NCBI GenBank assembly: GCA_024529925.1
Contig: JAFEUB010000733.1
Coordinates: 668,501 to 732,500, forward strand
Direction: 5' to 3'
DNA length: 64,000 nucleotides
From: Ophthalmolycus amberensis
Lineage: Eukaryota > Chordata > Actinopteri > Perciformes > Zoarcidae
The translations under genes were made by a program, and so were the position numbers. Under the pieces are notes generated by a model. The model saw nothing but the letters and a program-made list of their open reading frames with translations. It made no database searches and was not told where the DNA came from. How positions within the stretch are numbered: the stretch's first letter is position 1; each line of letters starts with the position of its first letter. Shown here in pieces: positions 23,123 to 34,051 of this stretch.

Positions 23123-24335
23123 ATGGCAAACCAGCTACAGCAGCTTGTAGCGGATAAAAAGGATACGGTGAAGACTGTGATGGAAGTGTTTCAAACAGGG
23201 AGCTGAAATAGTGGCCAGCGTCCTCGTCGACCTTTTCCCCATTTGCGCCATCGCCGGTCCAATCGTTAAACTGGCTCTGGGCAATGTGGAAAGCAAAGAG
23301 GCGGTGTTCATGAAGGAGCAGTTTCAGAAGGTGCGAGAACGTCTGGAGGTGGCCTCCGAGGAGATCCAGCGGATCAACGAGGAGATTAAGAGGAGCGGAT
23401 TGGATGCTGCATATTTCTCAGTGGAGGAGAACATCACTAACCAGTTCAGGAAGTACATGGACATCCTCAACGCCAAACCCGAGTTCCGGGAGGTCAAGAA
23501 GAAGCTTTTCCTGGATCATTTTGCCAAGACCGGTGGTGACAAAAACCTTATCACCCTCTACAACTCTGTGACGGGAGATAACTTCTCCGGGGAATCTGTG
23601 CTCGAGATCACGCTGAACTACGAGGAGAAAAGTCGCCGGCCGCTGGAGGACTTCTGCGCCCGGCTGAAGAAGCTGTTCTGCATCGGGCTCATCGCTCTTT
23701 TGGGCCACGCCGCTCTGAAGGGGTACGACGAGGAGGACGCGCTTCTGAAAGACTGGGGTGAGAAGATGAAGACTGTCCAGGTTAAAATGAATGAAGTCAT
23801 TGAAGACTGCATCATCAGCTTCCCCAAACAGGCTGAGATGGACTCCCTTCGACTGGTGAGAGACGAGTCAAACTTAACCAACCAGCAGCTAGCTGATGCT
23901 ATAGTAGAGAAACTAAAGAAGAAGTATAACTGGGTGGGCTGGTCCGTGCGCATTTTCAAGTCTCCTTCAGGCATGTTTGCAGGCATGTTTGCAGGCATGT
24001 TTGCAGGCATGTTTGCCAAAAAGAAGGATTACCACTGCCCGACCGGGAAGAGCCGCTTCCAGGTCCTTTCATCAGATGAGGAACTTAACGTCTGGGTGTC
24101 CTACAGCTCCTCGCCCGAGCCTGTGGATAGCAATCACATCCAGCAGCTGATCCAGAGTCAGAAGAAGCTCACGGTGGTGGGTGTAGCCGAGTTCCTGTTT
24201 AAGACGTTGCCCGGCGCCTGCGTGGTCCACACGGTCAAAACCAGCAGAGACCTGGCCTGCTCCCGGAGCTTCACAGATGAGCTCCACTACTGGGAGGAGC
24301 ACAACAACTTCTACGTCTGCGTTCACTCGGCCTGA
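23123..24335 (+). pseudogene. Frameshifted third rapunzel copy (duplicate of gene 2)
   Basis: The ancestral ATG at 23123 is preserved after an acceptor ending at 23102, but a one-base insertion near codon 24 (about 23191-23200) shifts the frame into a TGA at 23204-23206 after 27 codons. From about 23207 the original frame is open to the TGA at 24333-24335. The first in-frame ATG after the shift is 23310, equivalent to Met63 of gene 2; a product from there would be 341 aa and lack the N-terminal hydrophobic segment. The remainder is almost identical to gene 2, except that GMFA is expanded to four tandem copies (23970-24017). Likely a pseudogene, or at most an N-terminally truncated protein. 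Promoter, splice sites and poly(A) signal are retained. Confidence 0.8.
23970..24017 (+). repeat. In-frame 12-bp tandem repeat (4 units, GMFA)
   Basis: Four consecutive units of GGCATGTTTGCA, the last ending GCC, encode GMFA four times. Gene 2 has a single unit at the corresponding place. The expansion adds 36 bases and keeps frame. Confidence 0.95.
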
Positions 24336-24741
24336 AGATTTAGACGCAGAAAAAACTCTCGAAAGTCAATCCTTCAGTATGTAGGTTACTTCATATTTAC
24401 ACAGATAATCACAGAGTCCATCGCTGCCTTAGCCTTGAAATACGACACAGTTTGTGCCTTAATTGAGGCCCTCTCTGAGTATCTTTTTTACCAAATGATT
24501 CTGTTTTTCTAAAGATGTTAACTGTTAGTTTCTTGCGGTGGGGGTGAATCAAATCATTTTTATTCATACAGTCCAATATCACAAATTTGTCTTAAGGGGT
24601 CATGTGTACAGACTTCCACAAGAAAGTAACTAGATTCTTCACCTTAGAATAATGACCTTTGACCTCTTTTGTTTAGGCTGTATTATATCCCTGTGTCTCT
24701 TTTTGTTATGAGATTGCTCAATCGTGTAACGTTATAATCTC

Positions 24742-24747
24742 AATAAA
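24742..24747 (+). terminator. Poly(A) signal of the third rapunzel copy
   Basis: AATAAA in the duplicated 3' flank, equivalent to 9641-9646. Confidence 0.55.
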
Positions 24748-24783
24748 GTTCACAGTCGATGAGGAATTGTGGTATAATTGTGG

Positions 24784-27395
24784 TCTGTGTGTTTGTAAGT
24801 ATTGTGCAGCAGGAATTCAACATGAATCAACAAGTACAGTCGAGGCACCTGCTGTAGGTTAAATGAGAACAGAACCTATAGCCGCACAAAAATAGGACAG
24901 GTGCCTCCGTCATCTCCGTCATAGACCCTCAACGCGTTTGAGGGTCTAAAGTTTATAACACGAAAACTCCGGTTTTGCCCAATAGCTTCCCAGAATTCAC
25001 AATTTCCTCTCAACTCAGTTGCAATATTTTAAAACTACACAAAGTTTTTAATGTACGAGTGCTTCACAAAATCAGGGATTGTATCTTTGAAAAAAATATC
25101 AAATCTAAATTAAATCACGTCGCTTGGTTTGTTAGTTGGATGTATTTAGGGGGGATTAAAGAGTACTTTTCAGCTATATAATCAATGTATCTGATTTTAT
25201 TGCAATACAAGCCATACAGCAAACCTCAGATTGACTTACATTGTCAGCGAAGCTTTGAATGAGTTCAGAAAAACTTTATTAATATCAGTTTTTCATCAGA
25301 ATTAATGCATTTAAAACCAGATTAAAGCTCAATCTGGAACCCAAAGCAATGATTCGGTGCTGTCGTTTGATGGCCTAAGACAAATGGTGACAAATACAAA
25401 TAAGTGTAATAGAATTAATTTAATTAAGAAATGAGAACTGGTTGAAGAAATATCACATGCAAGACTTGATCTGCAGACAGACTCTATCCTTATCTCTGAC
25501 ATAACAAACTAATAGTTTAAATAATTCCGTTTTTGTTTTCTTTTGTAAGGATAAGACAGACACCATTATCCAGCATTCTTTTCGTTTTTCCCACACTTTT
25601 TGACTTTAAAATATCTGTCTTTAATTAAGTGTCATGCTTTGTCTCCTCCAACATTCCTCACATTTTATCCCAAGCTTATGACCAAAGTTTGAATGCTGAA
25701 TATATGTTAAGAAAAAAAGTATTTGTCGCAAATACTGCATTGATATTTAACATTTAGTGAACCATCATTCAATATTCCTTTTCAGTGATTAAAACCTCAA
25801 CATCAAAAATGAATGAAGCTAATATCCGTATTGGATAAAGTAGAGCTTGCTCCCTTCTCAAAAGAAGAAAAGGTGTACATGCACAACGGAAGGACCAACA
25901 CGGCAGGTAATGTACAAGAGTGTGTGTGTATTTAAGAGAATGGACACCACCTAGTGGCAAACAATGTCATTACAGTCCGCATTTTAAAATTCAAACTTTA
26001 TCCACTTTCAAATTCTGTGGACAGTCTTCACCATTTTTACATTCTTATAAAATTTGTATAAAACTCGTATAACTTAAAAAAAAAAAAAATGACTGAAAGG
26101 ACCTAAATTTAATTCCCATTTTAATATGTTAATTTTCCTGTGGCATATTTGTAACATTTTCAGCAACATTTACAAGGGGATACAAATTCCTCCAGACTGA
26201 TTTTTCGGTCTGCCCCAAAACATATCCCGTCCCTATAATGCAGTGTCTCTGCTGTGCCATCTAGTGTTTGATTTTGTGTATATTTCAGATTGTGTTTACT
26301 GTAACACCCTTGGTGAATATGGAGAAGTTACTACTTTCCCAGAAAACGTTAAAGGGGGACTACACATAACCAATGCTTTGGCATCTTTGCTGATGATGAG
26401 ATGTCTGGCTCCCCAATGAAGTGAATGGAATGTAATTCTTGAAATTTGAAAAACTCAAAAACTTTGTCACCATTTTTACCTTTATTCAAGAAAGTTTACT
26501 TTAAAACTTAATCCAGAAGTTATTAAAAACAGTATATATTTTAAAACATTACCCACAACATTAAAATTACCATTCACAATGTGCCAGACTACAGACGGAC
26601 TTTTCTCTTCAGCATATAATTGTAGTGCATTTGTGATTAGAAAAAAGCAGTTTAGATTTTTTAAGCCGATATATTGAAGGATTACAATGACGTGTTGATT
26701 ATCATACTCCTACATCATCATCTTGTGTTTGGATGCATGATTAATAGATGTTAAGCTCCAGGACTGGTCATGAGGACTTCCTTCAACACTGGCTGGTAGA
26801 TGTCATCATCTCTGCCTCCCTGCTGACACACAACAAAGTCAACTTTCATAAAGTGACAACATGACAAAGTTCAGGAAAGTCAACTTCATAGTGTTACTCA
26901 TGTTGTATACTACACTCACTGATCTAAATAATACTGTACACCTGCTACTTCCATTACTAACGCTGATGTTGGATTTCCTGCAGCTACTAGGAATAGTACT
27001 ACAAGTACTATTGATCAGTAATTGACTTGGGATTGTGCTCGGGTGTGTTCGTACCTCTTCCTTCCTCATGTTGAAGAGAGCTTTGATGCCCAGAACAGTG
27101 ACGTTTACGCAGACACACAGCTGGAGGACAGTCAGGACGATCATAGTAATGTCCATGGCTCTCATCAAACGCTGATACACGACAAGAAAGAAAGAAAAAG
27201 AAGGAATTCAGTTTGATTTGCAGATATTTTAAACTAAACTTTAAATGTGAATGTTAATGAGCTTGGAGCTGAGAGCCAGACAGAGTAAAGAAGTTGGAAA
27301 GTGCTGAGAGACGGACTAAACTAACATTATTGTTTATTTTTATTTTCATAGGGTGTGTTGACAATAACAACAATACAGCATAAAAACAGCTTTAT
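24784..27395. repeat. Duplicated block B, copy 2 (continuous with intact MS4A-like gene)
   Basis: Nearly identical to 14984-17594. Here the block continues to the right into exon 4 and the rest of the MS4A-like gene, so this is the ancestral right-hand arrangement. On its left it is joined to the rapunzel 3' flank through 7 extra bases (24777-24783). From 24784 to about 26480 it is intergenic, with no gene recognised. Confidence 0.9.
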
Positions 27396-29187
27396 CCTTT
27401 AAAAGTATGCTTACCTGGAAAAAGTATTGCACATATTTGCAGTTGTCACCAGAACGATGAGCATTGAACCCGTCACAAAGCCTGGCGGCAGAGACATCTT
27501 TAATGTCTGTGACATACAGCACAACTCCAACAATGGCGAAGATAGATCCAAGTATGTTCACCAACACAGCAAAGCCCACCTGAGAGGAAAGAATACGTCA
27601 TTCTTCTGACTTCAGTGTCCGTTTTTACACTTTTCTTTTCTTCTTTTCTTTAAATCTTAGTTTCATACAGACAGGTGTGGACATTTATTTATTCATTTGG
27701 CGCCGGGTGCACAAGAGGGAGTTAAAAAAATGTAATGATTGCAACAAATGCATTCTTCAATTTCATAATTGAAATGTTATTCATGAGCAAAGATCTGCTT
27801 CCTGTTTCATAACATCCGACAGAATAAAAAGTGAAAATATAAGAAGAGACTGATGGTCAGAATAATGCTGTTTTATAACGTTATTTTAAATGTTTTAACC
27901 TGACAGCGAGGAGAAAATTCACTGCTCACGTCATCTTCCGACCGCCATCAGCCAGACCAGCAGCACCAAACGCTTCAGTAAGAGAGCCAGGACAAGAGGT
28001 GCATGTCTGAAAGGGCCTTTAGTCTTGTTGTGGAATATTTCCTTCATAATTTCAGGAGTGAAATTGGTTTTATCCAAAGTGTTTAACATAAAAACAGAGT
28101 CTTGATGAATGATCAAAGTTTCAAAAAGTCAATTTAATGTTTGCAAACAGAGAACACAACCACAGTCACGTATTGCAGTGAACTGTGAATATGCTCTAGA
28201 GACGCAGAATCAAAACAAGGTATTTATACCGGCCGGCACAGAGGAGACAGATAACACACAGGAGACTAAGGCAGAAATGTTTAGTCTAACAAGAAGCAGT
28301 TGATTGCAGAAAGAACACGTCGGTCAGTTTGTCCTGAATAAGATAGAAAAGTGACCTCTGTACCAGAACAAATATGTCAATGTGTTCAGACATCCAGACG
28401 CCCGTACAAATGAATTTTCTAACAGCAACATATCACACAGAAAATATGATGAGGACATGTTAAAACATTTTTACCATTACAGTCTTTACTTACCAAGCAA
28501 GGAGAGGGGAACCGGTTGGCAAGAAGGGACACGATCCCAGCTAAGATGAACTGAAGAGAGGACATAGGAAAAAGAAGCCAGTGATATTCCCATGAATATT
28601 TCATATTCTTCAAAGACATTCTTTAGAATCGGTAAATGTCTTTTAGAAAATCATCCGATGGATCATTTAAATGCATTTTAAAGTTCTGGTAATTGTGGCT
28701 GTTTCATAAGGCATTACAAAAACATCAACAAAACCACTGCTTTTGCACTCAATAGTAATAAGTAAAATATTCTCCCAATGCAAAAATAATATTTCACCAC
28801 GCCGCCCAGCCAGTATGCAGCTCCCAAATGGGCAAAATCCTCAGGATGAAAGCTTGTTCGTCCTGGTCCAAGTCCGATGTTGAACAGACCCACCATGATC
28901 TGTATAGTCTGTAAAAGATTCAGAACATTTAAATCTCTTTGTTTCATACCTGAACATCTTAAGACCACCACTTAATACTGCACATGAATACACTTTTAAT
29001 GAACAGTTTCTCTCACCCCAAGAGCTGAAATTGCATTGCTCTGCATCAGCACCTTGTACCCTGAGGACCACATCGGACTGCAGCAAAGAGTCTTGAGGAT
29101 TTGACACAGAGGCGGTAACATGCTCTTACTGTCAGTCACCACCGTGAACACAGTCACTCCCTTGTCTCTGACAACATTGACGGACAT
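26751..29187 (-). CDS. MS4A-like four-transmembrane protein, gene a (about 229 aa, 6 coding exons)
   Basis: Minus-strand exons: 29017-29187, 28798-28908, 28494-28550, 27415-27579, 27055-27171 and 26751-26819 (an alternative acceptor would add one Gln, to 26822). All introns are phase 0 with GT-AG ends. The translation has the membrane-spanning 4-domains A (CD20-like) layout: cytoplasmic N-terminus, TM1 around IMVGLFNIGLG, TM2 across the 57-base exon 3 (FILAGIVSLLA), TM3 in exon 4 (VLVNILGSIFAIVGVVLYV), a loop with two cysteines, TM4 in exon 5 (VLTVLQLCVCVNVTVLGI), and a short tail with a YQPV sequence. Family members are plasma-membrane proteins of immune and other cells, often oligomeric and linked to calcium or receptor signalling. 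Poly(A) hexamer on the minus strand at 26481-26486. The individual member cannot be assigned. Confidence 0.82.
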
Positions 29188-30394
29188 CTCTCACACCTGT
29201 AATATGACATGGAGATTTTTGGATGGACGGCTGGATAGATGGAGTACTTATTAACCCCATTGGGGGGAATTGGCAGAGCTCACTCACACATACATCACAA
29301 AACAACCACCGTAGAGACATTCAAAGAGGTAGATCGAAGAATTCAAGTAATAAAAACGTACATCGCGGAAACTTTAACTAGAAACTGAGAAGAACTTTCC
29401 ATCTTGAAATCTCAAAATGAAACAGTAAGTCACTAAATCAATAAAGTACAACAGTGGCCAGGTGCCCCCCTCAACGAAGGATGGAATGTCAGTATGGGGA
29501 ATGGTAGTTGGCTTTTTCAGTAACATGGATGGATTACTGAACGGGCCTAATGGGTTCAGGCCTGGGGCCTGGTCTATAAAATATCAGAAAATAGTGAAAA
29601 ATGTTAAACAATTTATCTATTAAGCAATAGATATAGAAATATAAGCAATAGCCTTAGATTATACATTTTATTGTTCTGTTAACATTTCTAATTATCTTCA
29701 TAATTAATAAACTCTAGATATGGTCTGGCTGTTTCAGTTGCTAAAGCAAAACGTTTTGGTTTTTTTCAGTCTTATGCAGAAGTCCCTCCCCTGAGGAGTT
29801 GGGATTACGGTAAATGAAAACCAGTGAAACTTGATCACTGAAAATAATTTACAGTGACATCAACCAGCACGTATTTGAAATAATTTGACGCGTTTTAAAA
29901 GGTGCACAGCGAGTGGGCTATAAATCGATCATTGTGTTGAAAATAAGACTCGTGCTGCACTTCCTAGTTTTTCCGAAAGCAAAACAAAAAGGACGAAGAA
30001 TAAAAAGTAAAAAAGGAGTAGCAACAGCTTTTACAAAAATAAGGCATCGGGGTTTAAAATATCAACCAACAACACAAACACATGAAAAGTGTTCAAAATG
30101 GTAAAATTAAATAAATCGAATTAAATAGACTATCAAGTTAATGACATATTTTCTTTCCATAATTCCTCTCTTTCTTGCATAACGAAAAACATGATTAGCA
30201 TAAAAAAATCCAGTTAAGAGCTCAGTAAACAGGTTGTCTTAATGTGAAGATCAAAATATTATGAATTATGTTTTGTGTGAAAGAACCCACCTGGCTCGCG
30301 ACTGCAGTAACTGCGACAGTAGTTTACGTAGCAGAATAACAAACTGGTACTTCCTGTCGCTCGTTGATCTTCAAAATAAAAGCGTACTTACCTT

Positions 30395-30454
<60 letters not shown>

Positions 30455-31506
30455 CAAAAAAAATGCTAGTTTCTTTTCTCCAAATTACCAAATAAACAAA
30501 TTTTTGTTTACAATTAAATTCACTGAGTTAAAATGGATCCAGATGCACTCCAGAGTAACAGATTCGGTTTTAAGAACAGCCTTGCAAAAAATGTTTTCAG
30601 CAGGATGAGTAAGTTAAAACAGGTCTGGTGTGATTGTGCAATTTAACAAAGGACAAACTGGAAATTCCCTGTCAGATTACACAAGTACCCTGAGTTTATA
30701 GGACTACAACAACCAAAAGGATGTGCGGTGGGTCAGGGTTGGATTCTGCTTCATCAGTTGTAAAAAAAATCAACGAAATCAACGCTGCACTTTAATAAAT
30801 ATAACACAGGTGCTGCTATTGAAGACTCCTGAACTGCTTTTTGTTTGAATGTGAATACGTTTAATCCTGATGGCAGGTGGCTTCCTCAAAGGTAGCCCTG
30901 CCATCAGTGTGTGAATGGGTGAATTATGACATGTGTAAAGCTCTTTGAGTGGATATTCACATCAGTTGGATTGACACCGCTGACCAGAGTGTAATCATTT
31001 TATTTAACTTTCATTTTTCATTACAGAAACAGAATTTCAAAAAGGGGGAATATAATTACCTTTTCAAACTATAATCTCCTTCACCCCACACTTTATAATT
31101 ATCACTTCTATTTCATGGCTTCATATTGTAAAATAGCAAACAAAAACCCCATCAGTCCATCAGTGTGTGTGTCCGTCACACACACTGTGCATGAACCTCC
31201 CTGTCACCTACAAACAAGCTGACTGTAAGGCACATTACTCGAAATCATAATCAAAGGAAACTGATTTTTAAAACATCAACAGAGCATGAAATGGAAAGCA
31301 GCACAATTTAGTGCATGTTATTCGAAAAAATACTCTAAAAGTGAAGTGCAAAACATTTTAATTAAGCAACCCTTATAGTAAAAGACCCAGAAGTTTGGCA
31401 GAGACCGTACAGGCTGAAGTTGTGTAAATCATGAATGTTACAGCATGTTATAAATGCACAGGATGATAGTACCTGATAACAGACAACACAAAGCAGAGAG
31501 TGGTAT
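29188..31506. other. Intergenic region between the two MS4A-like genes
   Basis: Holds the presumed promoter and 5' UTR of gene a (right of 29187), a (TA)n array at 30399-30450, a short interspersed-repeat fragment at about 30890-30970 (GTGTGTGAATGGGTGAATTA followed by TGTAAAGCTCTTTGAGTG, a repeat-tail style common in fish), and the 3' flank of gene b. No coding sequence recognised. Confidence 0.5.
30399..30450. repeat. (TA)n microsatellite
   Basis: About 26 uninterrupted TA dinucleotides. The 115-codon frame reading through it as a YIYI repeat is an artefact of this array. Confidence 0.95.
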
Positions 31507-34051
31507 CTAGTCTGTGGGGTAACTGGTGACTTCCTCCAGCAGTGGTTTGTAGAGTTCTGGGTCACCCATCTTCTATTAAGAGAAAAATAATATCAGTTGA
31601 GCCGATAATAGAAATTTGCATAAATACTCAAATCTCTAAGAACAGGAATGTTGCAAAAAAAAAAAAAAAAGTGTGTTTGTGTTCAGTCAAACTTTGCTGG
31701 ATAAAAAAAAACCTGGTTTAAGATGCGATTGTGCAAACTCTTACCTCCTTTTCTCCCTTCTCTCTGCTCCTCAGAGCCTTGATCCCCAAGACGGCAGAGC
31801 TGATGACGAGGCAGAGCTCCAGGGCCGACAGGACGATCAGCAGAGCATTCACGCTTCTCAGAAGCATCTGGTGGGACACAAGAAAACAGAGTCAACTTCA
31901 AAATATTCAAACGCATTTGTTCTTACTTGGCCCAGTTCCTTCAAATGTTTACAGTTTACGATCGCATAAAAAAAGAGAAAAGCTGAAACCTGCTCATGTT
32001 AGGCATAATCATTGGTGATTAGTTGATGGATTAATTACTTCATCACTTGTTCATATTCATTAGTTTATTCTCCCTAAAGCCTGTCATAAACTCATTCTCA
32101 CACTTGGTAGAAGTGTGTAAATGGTCATTGATGGTAACTTTTATGACAACGTAAAATAATAAAGCCCTCTATTTTCCACTCTGGAAAGACATTATCCACA
32201 CTTACCAGAGCCAGCTCCTTGCCCTCCAAACATTTCTCCGTCATGTACTTCTCCCCAGGAGATTGAGCTGTGGCGTGTCTGTAGCCTGAATCGTAATAGT
32301 TATTATAGTCGTTACACATCCACCACAGCCTTATGTCGCCTATATTGATGCTGTAGAGTACGATGGCTGTAATGGAGAAGGCCACTCCTGCTAGATTCAG
32401 CATCACATTGACGATGACCTACAATACGAGACACACAAAAACACACCAGGCAATTCAAAAAGCCACAGATGATGTCATCCTCCACAGCTGGTGTGGCTGG
32501 TATTCATTTTGAGAATCACCAGCTACTCGGCCAAAGTGCCATGGAGCAAGACACTGAACCTATATTGTACCCTCTCCGATGAAAATACATGTATACATAT
32601 GAGGAGGGGAAATTCCACTTCCAGGTCTTCCGGCAGAGAAACGTTAGATATTCCATGTAAAGAATTATCGTCCATTGTATTTGTCGTGAAATAAAATAAG
32701 ACTACTTGATGACAGTCAAATGAAAAAGTACTTTTAAGGATGAACTACTCACCAGACACGGACTGGGGCACTTCTCAGACAAAATGCCAACGACGCCAAA
32801 CAACATAATCTAGAGAGAGAAAAGACAAAAAAAACAGTAAACATTCATTCCTCCACAAAAAATACTAAAATCCATATGTGTCATTTCTATCTTTGACTGA
32901 GTGAACAGCATTTTGAGCAGCAAGAGAGAAACTAGACGAACAAGAACAGTCTGGTAAGTTCAGAAAATGGAATCACTTTACTGTAATGTAGCCTGTAAAA
33001 CCAGGAAAAGACAACATTTATGCCATATTACGATATCTAGTCTCATATCATGACATCCATATCATATTTATATGTTGCCCAGCCCTACTTGGGTTCAGGC
33101 AGAATTCTGTAAAATAGTCAAAACATAGTACAATTAAAATATGCTTGTTTGAATCTGATACCGATCCTTAGGATTGGCTCTGGGAATCTCTGGTGATCTC
33201 CCTACACGCTCTTCAGTGGATCTCCTTGGTATCCAATTAAAGTTGTCTATGTCATCACTATAACTTTGGGACAGACTTGGGAGTACAGATGTACATTTTT
33301 TTAAGGAAAACTCTGTAGAAATGTTGTTAGGACACAAAAGAACAAGTACAACATTATGTTGCTTACCAATCCTCCGATCCAGAAAGGAAAGCCGGTTGAA
33401 TCCATATACCGCCAAGAGCCACCGCCACTGCAAAGAAGGATCACTCCAAGGCCGATGTTGAGCAACCCAACCATAATGTGCAGAGCCTGCGGAGGACACA
33501 CAGCATGAACGACCAACACCTGTACAGTATGCCTGCAGTTACCAGGTGACACTGTTTTGGTTCACTGGAGAGCAACCGTGAGGTGCAGAACAGACTGTTA
33601 TTGGACCACCTTCTCTCATAGTTTCATGGTGTTGTTTTCTAAATGCAGGTATATAAACAGAACCTCACCGACAAAAACTCTTAAAAATGTGATCACGACA
33701 AAAACGTGCAGCTTTTGAATTATTTCACCAAAAAAAAAATTGTTTACTTAAAGTTGAAATCAGAATTAAGTGGGGAAAGAAAAAGTAGTACAGTAAAAAA
33801 AAAAGAAGCAATGTAGCATACAAAAAGAAGAAGTCCACAGAGCAACTTAAGACATAGTTAAGGTCGTAACTCACCCCCAGTACTGACTGGGAATTTCTCT
33901 GGACCCTCCTCAGGTTCTGAGACAGAGAGCAGCACACAGGGCTGTAGCAAAGGCCTTTGAGGATTTGGCACAGTGGAGGAAGAACACTTTGCGCGTCAGA
34001 GTTCATAGTGAACACAGTGACCCCCTCAGCCTTGGTCATGGTCACAGACAT
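31507..34051 (-). CDS. MS4A-like four-transmembrane protein, gene b (251 aa, 6 coding exons)
   Basis: Minus-strand exons: 33875-34051, 33367-33486, 32753-32809, 32206-32418, 31745-31867 and 31507-31572, all phase 0 with GT-AG ends. Exon count, the 57-base exon 3 and TM positions match gene a, so the two are tandem paralogues. TM1 is near ALHIMVGLLNIGLGVILL, TM2 spans FWIGGL/IMLFGVVGILS, TM3 is in exon 4 (MLNLAGVAFSITAIVLYSI), and TM4 is in exon 5 (ALLIVLSALELCLVISSAVLGI). The extracellular loop is 16 codons longer than in gene a. Both share an N-terminal VTVFT/LPPLCQILK block and a C-terminal YxPLL/YxPVL motif followed by a short acidic or polar tail. The start chosen is the ATG at 34051, aligned with MSVN of gene a; an upstream in-frame ATG near 34120 is less likely. 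Same family role as gene a. Confidence 0.82.

Noticed and set aside
23211..23310. Apparent start of a 374-codon protein at 23211
   Set aside because: The codon there is GTG, not ATG. It is simply the first codon after the stop in the restored frame; the true ancestral start is 23123.
30261..30608. 115-codon frame with a YIYI run
   Set aside because: Created by translation of the (TA)n microsatellite.
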